From NCBI GenBank assembly GCA_023387135.1, contig JAEWIK010000314.1, positions 1 through 7,003 on the forward strand: a DNA stretch of 7,003 nt. Direction: 5' to 3'. This document shows positions 1 through 7,003 of this stretch, in pieces. Origin of the DNA: Actinomycetes bacterium (lineage in GTDB: Bacteria; Actinomycetota; Actinomycetes; Propionibacteriales; Propionibacteriaceae). The notes under the pieces are model-generated. The model searched no databases. It had not been told where the DNA came from and saw only the letters and a program-made list of their open reading frames with translations. A program made the position numbers and the translations under genes. The first letter of the stretch is position 1; each line of letters opens with the position of its first letter.

Positions 1-227
1 ATGCGGTGCATGGCGTCGCCCGTCCACCAGTTGAAGTCGGCGTTGAGGCGCACCTCCGCGGCGTTGGGTGCCCAGACCGCGAACCGGGTTCCCTGGATCT
101 CGCCGCGCTCGTCGTCGAAGAGGGTCATCTCGTGGGCGCCCAGCCGGCGCCAGCACTCGGTGTCGCCACCGTTGTGGAACCCTTCGAGATCCCAGCCGGT
201 GAGGCCCCCGGTCACGTCGTGTGCCAT
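1..227 (-). CDS. glgB: 1,4-alpha-glucan branching enzyme GlgB, N-terminal part (runs off the window edge)
   Basis: Only the first 75 codons are present; the gene continues past position 1. GlgB cuts an alpha-1,4 glucan chain and transfers the piece to a 6-OH, making alpha-1,6 branches in cytoplasmic glycogen. The visible protein matches the CBM48 (N2) domain of GlgB: WRRLGAH at residues 26-32, then GTRFAVWAPNAAEVR at 46-60 and the DFNWWTGDAMHR strand at 64-75, which corresponds to the usual DFNxWDGxxHPM. The catalytic GH13 domain is outside the window. The ATG at 227 is preceded by a GGGAGAAGGA ribosome site starting right after the mak stop codon, 13 nt upstream, so this is the last visible gene of the glgX-glgE-mak-glgB run. 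WRRLGAH is reached after about 25 residues, whereas E. coli GlgB has roughly 100 more before it. The protein therefore seems to lack the N1 beta-sandwich domain. The family call is firm from the motif; the enzyme's completeness cannot be judged. Confidence 0.9.
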   Translation of the reverse strand, partial: MAHDVTGGLTGWDLEGFHNGGDTECWRRLGAHEMTLFDDERGEIQGTRFAVWAPNAAEVRLNADFNWWTGDAMHR

Positions 228-240
228 TGATCCTTCTCCC
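228..240 (-). promoter_or_regulatory. Ribosome binding site of glgB in the mak-glgB gap
   Basis: On the minus strand the 13 nt between the mak TGA and the glgB ATG read GGGAGAAGGATCA. The purine-rich GGGAGAAGGA is a good anti-16S match at a usable distance. It supports the ATG at 227 as the glgB start and leaves no room for a separate promoter or terminator between the two genes. Confidence 0.7.
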
Positions 241-1470
241 TCATGCCGAATCCTGGGCTGCGGTTCCGCTGCCCCCATCTTGGACCGCGGACAACGGAAT
301 GTAAGCCCAATCCGGCCGGTTCCGCTTCTCGTAGACCACCTCGTAGACGGTGCGGTCGGTCTCGTAGGCCTCGAGCAGCGACTCGTCCAGCCCTTCCGGG
401 CCGTAACCGGCGAGGAAGGCGTCGCGTCCGCCGCGGCACCACGCCCGTGCCTGCTCGCCCGCCGGGTCGGCGTGGGCGGAGCGCACGTAGTCGAGCGACC
501 GCAGCAGGCCGGCCACGTCGCTGACAGTCGGCTGGGGGAGCCTGCGTTCCTCCAGGGGCGTGCCCGGCTCGCCCTCGAAGTCGATGATCCGCCAGCCGTC
601 GGGGGTCAGCAGTGCCTGGCCGAGGTGGAAGTCGCTGTGGACGCGCTGGACCGGCAACTCGCGGCCGGCGAGGGCGTCGAAGCGCCTCGCCATGACGTCC
701 GCCTGGGCCTCCAGTTCGGGCGCCTCCTCGCGGGCGGCAGCGAGCCTGTCGAGCATGCGGGAACGTTCCTCGTCGCCCGAGCGGGTCGAGGTGCCGAACG
801 CCCTGGCGAGGCCGTCGTGGACCTTCCGCAACGCGGCGCCGAGCGCCCGGAGCTCGTCGGTGATGGGCGTCCCGGCGGCACAGGCGAGGCTGGCGTACTC
901 CCAGCCGTCCCTCGCCTGCGAGATCCGCTCGGCGGCGATGGCGAGGTCGTAGCCGGACTCCGACACCACCCCCAGCAGGCGCGGGGTGACCCCCGAACCG
1001 TCGAGCGCCGCGAGCGCCTCGGCGTCGGGGTTGCGGCCGCGGCCGATCCGCCGGATCACCTTCACCATGGCCGAGGACGTGATGAGCGTCGAGTTGCTCT
1101 GCTCGCCCGCGAACAGCCTGGCGTCCGAGCCCGCCTCCGCCCACCCGACCGCGCCGAGGAAGGCCCGCCGGGCGGCGGGGGAGGACGGTGCGTCGACGAC
1201 GTCCACCTCACCGAACCCTTCGAGCACTGTCCTGCCCACGAACCCCGCGGGTCCCGACGTGCCGGCGGGCAGGTAGCCGACCAGCAGGTGGTAGGTGTCG
1301 TCGTGGTCGGAGTAGGAGAGCGTGATGAGCTCGGAGTCGATGGCGGGGAGGCTGCCCCCCGGGGTGTGGCGACGCAGCTGCCGCAGCGCCACCCGATCGG
1401 GTTCGAGCCCCTTGCCGGCGAACCAGCGAGCCTGCTGGACGTACCTCAACCAGTCGGCCTGGAGAGCCAT
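241..1470 (-). CDS. mak: Maltokinase (maltose 1-phosphotransferase), Mak/Pep2 family
   Basis: The protein has 409 residues and phosphorylates maltose with ATP to give alpha-maltose-1-phosphate, the donor used by GlgE. The N-terminal lid begins with the family signature ARWFAGKG (14-21). The kinase fold follows, with GEQSNST (122-128) in the nucleotide loop, the VKVIRR lysine (K137) and NPDAE (147-151). The catalytic loop is HSDFHLGQ (278-285; D280 the likely base), and IIDFEGEP (295-302) carries the metal-binding D297. The C-terminal YEVVYEKRNRP (376-386) is also typical. The ATG at 1470 lies 2 nt after the glgE stop, and its GAGG ribosome site (1477-1480) sits inside the last glgE codons, so translation is probably coupled. 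At 409 residues it is somewhat shorter than the mycobacterial enzyme of about 455. The catalytic loop reads HSD where HGD is usual in kinases of this fold. The family assignment is confident; maltose specificity is inferred from motifs and from adjacency to glgE. Confidence 0.93.
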   Translation of the reverse strand: MALQADWLRYVQQARWFAGKGLEPDRVALRQLRRHTPGGSLPAIDSELITLSYSDHDDTYHLLVGYLPAGTSGPAGFVGRTVLEGFGEVDVVDAPSSPAARRAFLGAVGWAEAGSDARLFAGEQSNSTLITSSAMVKVIRRIGRGRNPDAEALAALDGSGVTPRLLGVVSESGYDLAIAAERISQARDGWEYASLACAAGTPITDELRALGAALRKVHDGLARAFGTSTRSGDEERSRMLDRLAAAREEAPELEAQADVMARRFDALAGRELPVQRVHSDFHLGQALLTPDGWRIIDFEGEPGTPLEERRLPQPTVSDVAGLLRSLDYVRSAHADPAGEQARAWCRGGRDAFLAGYGPEGLDESLLEAYETDRTVYEVVYEKRNRPDWAYIPLSAVQDGGSGTAAQDSA

Positions 1471-1472
1471 CG

Positions 1473-3515
1473 TCAGCCTCGGTCGACCACGTGCAGGATG
1501 TGAGCCGGGTTCGCCGGGGTGAGCCTGACGAAGTCCCTCGCTCCCCAGGTGAACCGCGCGCCGGTGAGTTCGTCGTGCAGGTCCACTGAGTCGGCGCCCG
1601 GCAGGCCGAGCGCGTCGAAGTCGAGGTAGACGTCGGATTCGACGGTGTTGTTCTGGTCGAGGCTGACGATGACGATGACCGTGTCGCCCGCGTCGGTCTT
1701 GGAGAAGGCCAGCACCTGGTCGTTCGGTGCGTGCTGGAAGGTGATCTGCCGGAGTTGCTGCAGCGCGGGGTGGTCGCGGCGGATCTCGTTGAGCCGCCCG
1801 ATCAGCAGGTTGAGGTTGGGTTCGGAGCCGAAGTCGCGCGGACGGTACTCGAACTTCTCCGAGTTCAGGTACTCCTCGCCGCCTGCCCGCAGCGGCTCGT
1901 GTTCGAGCAGTTCGAAACCCGAGTAGACGCCCCACGACGGCGACAGCGTCGCGGCCAGGATCGCCCGGATGGCGAACGCCGCCGGATTGCCGCCCTGCAG
2001 GAACGCGGGGTTGATGTCGGGGGTGTTCACGAAGAAGTTGGGACGGTAGAAGGCGTCCATCTCGGTCGAGAGCTCCCTGAGGTACTCCTCGAGCTCCCAC
2101 TTGGCGTTGCGCCACGTGAAGTACGTGTACGACTGGTGGAAGCCGACCTTGCCGAGCGCGTGCATCATCTCGGGCTTGGTGAAAGCCTCGGCGAGGAACA
2201 GCACGTCGGGGTCGGTGGCGTGGATCTCCCGCATCAGCCAGGCCCAGAACTCCAACGGCTTGGTGTGCGGGTTGTCCACCCTGAAGATGCGGACGCCATG
2301 CGACATCCACAGGTGCAGCAGCCGCAGCACCTCGTTGTAGATGCCGGCGGGGTCGTTGTCGAAGTTGATCGGGTAGATGTCCTGGTACTTCTTCGGCGGG
2401 TTCTCCGCGTACGCGATGGTGCCGTCGAGGCGGGTGGTGAACCACTCGGGATGCTCGGCCACCCACGGATGGTCGGGGGACGCCTGCAGGGCGAAGTCGA
2501 GCGCGACCTCGAGGCCGAGCGAGTTCGCCTTGGCGACGAACCTGTCGAAGGCGGCGAAGTCGCCGAGGTCGGGGTGGATGGCGTCGTGGCCGCCGGCGGC
2601 GCCGCCGATGGCCCACGGCGAACCGGGGTCGCCGGGGCCCGGGACCAGCGTGTTGTTGCGCCCCTTGCGGAAGGACGTGCCGATGGGGTGGATGGGCGGC
2701 AGGTAGACGACGTCGAAGCCCATCGCCGCGACCTGTTCGAGCCGGGCGTGGCAGGAGTCGAAGGTGCCCGACGTCCACCGCTTGGTGCCGGCGTCCCAGG
2801 TCGCGCCGATCGAGCGCGGGAAGAACTCGTACCAACTGGAGAAGGCAGCCCTGCGGCGGTCCACCTGCAGGGGGAAGTCGGCGGTGGGGCTGATGAGTTC
2901 GCGCGGACCGTACAGCCGCATGGCGCGCTCTATGCCGGCGCCGGTGGCCACCTCCAGCAGGTCCTCGGGGCTGCGCTCGGGGATCAGCAGCATGGCGGTG
3001 GCGCGCAGGATGGACGCCGCGACGGCGTCGCCGACGGCTTCGGCCGCGTCGGCGGTGGTCTCCATGAGCGCGCGTCCCTCGGCGCACACCAGGTCGACGT
3101 CGACGCCGGCCGGCAGCTTCGCCTCGGCGTTGTGCAGCCAGGTCGCCCACGGGTCCGACCAGCCCTCGACCCTGAACTTCCAGTTGCCCGGACGGTCGGG
3201 ACGCACCCAGGCCTCCCAAGGGTCGAGGCCGTAGGGTTCGACGGCCCGCATCTCGGCGCGGTGTTCCAGCCCGTCAGGATCGGTCAGCACGACCGAGGCG
3301 TTCACTGCGTCGTGACCCTCGCGGAACACCTTGGCCCGGATCGGGATCAGTTCGCCTTCGACAGCCTTGGCGGGGTACGCCCCGCCTTCGATGACGGGCT
3401 CGACCTTCGCCACCGGGATCCTCCCGAAGCCCCTCGGCAATCCCGGTACCCGGGGTCCCACTCCGACCAGGGTGGGCTTGTCGGCCGGCTTGCTCGACTT
3501 CGGCAGTGCAGTCAC
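1473..3515 (-). CDS. glgE: Alpha-1,4-glucan:maltose-1-phosphate maltosyltransferase GlgE
   Basis: GlgE (GH13 family, 680 residues) transfers maltosyl units from alpha-maltose-1-phosphate to the non-reducing end of an alpha-1,4 glucan in the cytoplasm, releasing phosphate. The N-terminal part has GRIPVAKVEPVIEGG (31-45) and FREGHDAV (64-71). A helical insert follows, then the (beta/alpha)8 domain from about residue 220 with WYEFFPRS (228-235), YLPPIHPIG (271-279) and GSPWAIGG (298-305). Catalytic residues are visible: nucleophile D414 in FRVDNPHTKP, acid/base E443 in FLAEAFTKPEMM and D500 in NTPDINP. As I recall them, the Streptomyces coelicolor residues are D394, E423 and D480, so all three are shifted by exactly 20. 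The length is normal (675-701 in known members). The GTG start at 3515 lies 9 nt after the glgX TAG and has a weak GGTAGG ribosome site. The GTG of V19 is a possible alternative, but the N-terminus before GRIPV is of ordinary length. Confidence 0.96.
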   Translation of the reverse strand: MTALPKSSKPADKPTLVGVGPRVPGLPRGFGRIPVAKVEPVIEGGAYPAKAVEGELIPIRAKVFREGHDAVNASVVLTDPDGLEHRAEMRAVEPYGLDPWEAWVRPDRPGNWKFRVEGWSDPWATWLHNAEAKLPAGVDVDLVCAEGRALMETTADAAEAVGDAVAASILRATAMLLIPERSPEDLLEVATGAGIERAMRLYGPRELISPTADFPLQVDRRRAAFSSWYEFFPRSIGATWDAGTKRWTSGTFDSCHARLEQVAAMGFDVVYLPPIHPIGTSFRKGRNNTLVPGPGDPGSPWAIGGAAGGHDAIHPDLGDFAAFDRFVAKANSLGLEVALDFALQASPDHPWVAEHPEWFTTRLDGTIAYAENPPKKYQDIYPINFDNDPAGIYNEVLRLLHLWMSHGVRIFRVDNPHTKPLEFWAWLMREIHATDPDVLFLAEAFTKPEMMHALGKVGFHQSYTYFTWRNAKWELEEYLRELSTEMDAFYRPNFFVNTPDINPAFLQGGNPAAFAIRAILAATLSPSWGVYSGFELLEHEPLRAGGEEYLNSEKFEYRPRDFGSEPNLNLLIGRLNEIRRDHPALQQLRQITFQHAPNDQVLAFSKTDAGDTVIVIVSLDQNNTVESDVYLDFDALGLPGADSVDLHDELTGARFTWGARDFVRLTPANPAHILHVVDRG

Positions 3516-3524
3516 GCTGAAAAC

Positions 3525-5636
<2,112 letters not shown>

Positions 5637-5681
5637 TCTCCAACCCATTCCCCAGCGACCTACAGTTCATTCCCGAGTGTG

Positions 5682-5701
5682 GCCCTGCCCGAGAGCAGGG
5701 C
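5682..5701. repeat. Perfect 7-bp inverted repeat in the divergent promoter region
   Basis: GCCCTGC (5682-5688) and its exact reverse complement GCAGGGC (5695-5701) are separated by the 6-nt loop CCGAGA. Flanking AGTGT (5676-5680) and ACACT (5711-5715) are also complementary but not co-centred with the inner arms. No gene ends here, so it is not a terminator. It could be an operator for a dimeric regulator or a hairpin in the glgX leader. There is no T run beside it. Confidence 0.5.
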
Positions 5702-5739
5702 ACCTGGGACACACTGAAGTACCCGATTTAACCATGGAC

Positions 5740-5743
5740 GGAG
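5740..5743 (+). promoter_or_regulatory. Ribosome binding site that fixes the TTG start of the cysteine desulfurase
   Basis: GGAG lies 6 nt before the TTG at 5750. The nearest ATG (5734) is out of frame with the desulfurase, and the family's N-terminal YLDHAA begins at residue 5 when the TTG is used. Site and protein alignment therefore agree on a TTG start. Confidence 0.7.
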
Positions 5744-5749
5744 AAAGCG

Positions 5750-6859
5750 TTGTCACGGGCCTATCTCGACCACGCTGCCAGTTCGGTGGTGAGCAAGCCG
5801 GTGCTCGCCGCGATCGCTGAAGTGTGGCGTGAGTACGGCAATCCCTCGTCCCTGCACGGTTCCGGACGCGCGATGCGCAGGCGCCTGGAGGAGGCCCGCG
5901 AGTCGATCGCGGGCGACCTCGGGGCCCACCCGACCGAGGTCGTGCTGACCTCCGGAGGCACCGAGGCGAACAACCTCGCGGTGGCCGGCGCGGCGGGCGA
6001 CGGCGAGGTCCTGATCTCCGCCGTGGAGCACCCGTCGGTGGCCGAGGCGCGGCACGTGTTCGGCGAGCGCGTCCGCGTCCTGGAGGTCGACGAGGCGGGC
6101 AGCGTCACGCCCGCGCAGGTCCGCGACGCGGTCGAGGACTCCACCCGTCTGGTGTCGGTGATGTGGGTCAACAACGAGACCGGCCTCATCCAGCCCGTGA
6201 AGCAGCTCGCGGCTGCCGCGCACGAGGCAGGAGCGCTCTTCCACAGCGACGCCGTGCAGGCGGTGGGCCACGTGCCGGTGAGCTTCGACGGCCTCGACCT
6301 GATGACGGTGTCGGCCCACAAGCTCGGCGGGCCCGTCGGCGTGGGCGCGCTGGTGGTCAGGCGCGGCGTCACCCTGCGCCCGACGGGGTTCGGGGGCGGC
6401 CAGGAGGCGAAGCTGAGGTCGGGCACTGTCCCGGTCGCGCTCGCCGTCGGTTTCGCCGCCGCGCTGCACGAGGCAGTCCAGCGGCTGGACGCCGAGGCCG
6501 AGCGGCTGGGCTCGCTCAAGGCGACGCTCATCCAGGGGCTGGCGAGGCTCCCCGACGTCAGGATCAACACCGTCGCCGAGTCGAGCCCCGCGATCGTCAA
6601 CGCCGGCTTCGCCGGGACCCGCGCCGACGACCTGCTGCTCCTGCTCGACGCCGCGGGCATCGACTGCTCGACGGGTTCGGCGTGTACCGCCGGCGTCCAC
6701 CAGCCGAGCGACGTCCTGCTCGCCATGGGAAGGACGCTCACCGAGGCGTCGGCGAGCCTGCGCTTCTCGTTCGGCCCGACCACCACGAGGCGTGAGGTCG
6801 ACCTGCTGCTCGCGGTGCTGCCGGACGCGCTGGCGCGTGCCAGGACCGCGTTCGCCTGA
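5750..6859 (+). CDS. Cysteine desulfurase, group I (NifS/IscS-like), probable sulfur donor for MnmA
   Basis: This 369-residue PLP enzyme converts L-cysteine to L-alanine and leaves a persulfide on its active-site cysteine. Visible motifs in order are YLDHAA (5-10), GNPSSLHGSGR (30-40), LTSGGTEANN (66-75) and H94 in AVEHPSV, which stacks on PLP. NNETG (141-145) and HSDAVQ with D167 and Q170 contact the cofactor. SAHKLGGP holds the Schiff-base lysine K191, followed by RSGT (223-226) and the catalytic C312 in STGSACTAG. The GSAC loop with a short extension marks group I (NifS/IscS) rather than SufS. Its size is typical of actinobacterial members. The start is TTG with a good ribosome site. mnmA follows 73 nt downstream on the same strand, and this pair is common in actinobacteria. 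From that I infer that sulfur for tRNA 2-thiolation is its main job; Fe-S cluster supply is possible but no isc or suf genes are in view. Confidence 0.95.
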   Translation: MSRAYLDHAASSVVSKPVLAAIAEVWREYGNPSSLHGSGRAMRRRLEEARESIAGDLGAHPTEVVLTSGGTEANNLAVAGAAGDGEVLISAVEHPSVAEARHVFGERVRVLEVDEAGSVTPAQVRDAVEDSTRLVSVMWVNNETGLIQPVKQLAAAAHEAGALFHSDAVQAVGHVPVSFDGLDLMTVSAHKLGGPVGVGALVVRRGVTLRPTGFGGGQEAKLRSGTVPVALAVGFAAALHEAVQRLDAEAERLGSLKATLIQGLARLPDVRINTVAESSPAIVNAGFAGTRADDLLLLLDAAGIDCSTGSACTAGVHQPSDVLLAMGRTLTEASASLRFSFGPTTTRREVDLLLAVLPDALARARTAFA

Positions 6860-6877
6860 GCCTGTCGTCCCCAGGCC

Positions 6878-6898
6878 GGTCGCGTCCTCGCCGCGACC
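6878..6898 (+). terminator. GC-rich hairpin between the cysteine desulfurase and mnmA (terminator or operator)
   Basis: GGTCGCG (6878-6884) and CGCGACC (6892-6898) form a perfect 7-bp stem with the loop TCCTCGC, starting 19 nt after the desulfurase stop codon. There is no downstream T run, so it is not a classic intrinsic terminator, although such hairpins are often proposed to end transcription in actinobacteria. It also covers the -35 position expected for the TAGGAT element at 6905, so it could be a regulator binding site. The hairpin is seen directly; its function is inferred. Confidence 0.4.
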
Positions 6899-6904
6899 TC
6901 CGCG

Positions 6905-6930
6905 TAGGATCGGTCCGGCGGAAAGGGGAG
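6905..6930 (+). promoter_or_regulatory. Possible mnmA promoter -10 box and ribosome binding site
   Basis: TAGGAT (6905-6910) fits the TANNNT -10 pattern of actinobacterial housekeeping promoters. Transcription would start near 6917, leaving a leader of about 16 nt. No clear TTGACA-like -35 box is found 17 bp upstream (GCGTCC). The purine-rich AAAGGGGAG (6922-6930) is a strong ribosome site for the ATG at 6933. Confidence 0.4.
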
Positions 6931-6932
6931 AC

Positions 6933-7003
6933 ATGCGCGTGCTGGCTGCGATGTCCGGCGGAGTCGACTCCGCCGTCGCCGCGGCGCGCCGGGTGGGGGC
7001 CGG
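6933..7003 (+). CDS. mnmA: tRNA 2-thiouridine synthase MnmA (TrmU), N-terminal fragment
   Basis: Only the first 23 codons lie in the window. They begin MRVLAAMSGGVDSAVAAAR, the conserved MnmA N-terminus, with the ATP-binding PP-loop SGGVDS at residues 8-13. MnmA adenylates U34 of the Lys, Glu and Gln tRNAs and inserts sulfur at C2. The adjacent cysteine desulfurase is the likely persulfide source. Other PP-loop enzymes such as argininosuccinate synthase or QueC can share SGG-DS motifs, but the exact opening and the desulfurase neighbour favour MnmA. The catalytic cysteines are outside the window. Confidence 0.88.
   Translation, partial: MRVLAAMSGGVDSAVAAARRVGA

Larger units (their letters stand above)
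5637..5749. promoter_or_regulatory. Divergent intergenic region between glgX and the cysteine desulfurase gene
   Basis: These 113 bp should hold the start signals for both transcription units. For the glgX side, GTGACA (minus strand of 5751-5756) and TTAAAT (minus strand of 5726-5731) resemble -35 and -10 boxes but with a long 19-bp spacer. This would give a leader of about 80 nt containing the hairpin at 5682-5701. For the desulfurase side, GATTTA (5725-5730) could be a -10 box just ahead of the ribosome site, with no recognisable -35 box. That the region is regulatory follows from the gene layout; the individual boxes are weak guesses. Confidence 0.4.

Noticed and set aside
1..1503. Stop-free plus-strand reading frame of 500 codons antisense to glgB and mak
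   Set aside because: Over mak it is the same codon-aligned antisense effect. The opposite strand carries full maltokinase and GlgB motifs, and this frame shows none.
2595..2606. 12-bp palindrome GGCGGCGCCGCC inside glgE
   Set aside because: It encodes the Gly/Ala run in the WAIGGAAGGHDAIHP segment of GlgE, a region where glycines are expected in the family; protein coding and high GC explain it.
5753..6934. Long minus-strand open frame opposite the cysteine desulfurase
   Set aside because: Antisense shadow of a gene with all PLP-enzyme motifs intact; no ribosome site or recognisable domain.

Overview
This 7.0 kb window is high-GC and almost fully coding, and it looks like an actinobacterial chromosome. 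The evidence is strong G/C bias at third codon positions, GTG and TTG start codons, a GlgE-type maltosyltransferase with a maltokinase, and a NifS/IscS-type cysteine desulfurase directly upstream of mnmA. Propionibacteriales is a reasonable guess, but it rests on general resemblance only.

Minus strand, positions 1-5636: four genes of alpha-glucan metabolism lie head to tail. They are transcribed from high to low coordinates as glgX (debranching enzyme), glgE (maltosyltransferase), mak (maltokinase) and glgB (branching enzyme, only its N-terminus in the window). The intergenic gaps are 9, 2 and 13 nt, so this is very probably one operon with coupled translation. Mak makes maltose-1-phosphate, GlgE uses it to extend linear alpha-1,4 chains, GlgB adds alpha-1,6 branches and GlgX removes them. 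This is the GlgE route to glycogen-like glucan. The trehalose synthase (treS) that usually supplies maltose to Mak is not between these genes, so it must lie elsewhere or maltose must come from another source.

Positions 5637-5749: a 113-bp divergent intergenic region carries a perfect 7-bp inverted repeat.

Plus strand, positions 5750-7003: a complete cysteine desulfurase gene with a TTG start is followed, after 73 nt, by the first 23 codons of mnmA (tRNA 2-thiouridylase). The desulfurase probably supplies persulfide sulfur to MnmA for the s2U34 modification of tRNA. The gap between them holds a 7-bp perfect hairpin and a TAGGAT -10-like element, so mnmA may have its own promoter.

No rRNA, tRNA, mobile element or CRISPR array is visible. 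I see no clearly undescribed system. The points worth a second look are the gene order without treS, the apparently short-N-terminus GlgB, the HSD variant of the Mak catalytic loop and the two intergenic hairpins.
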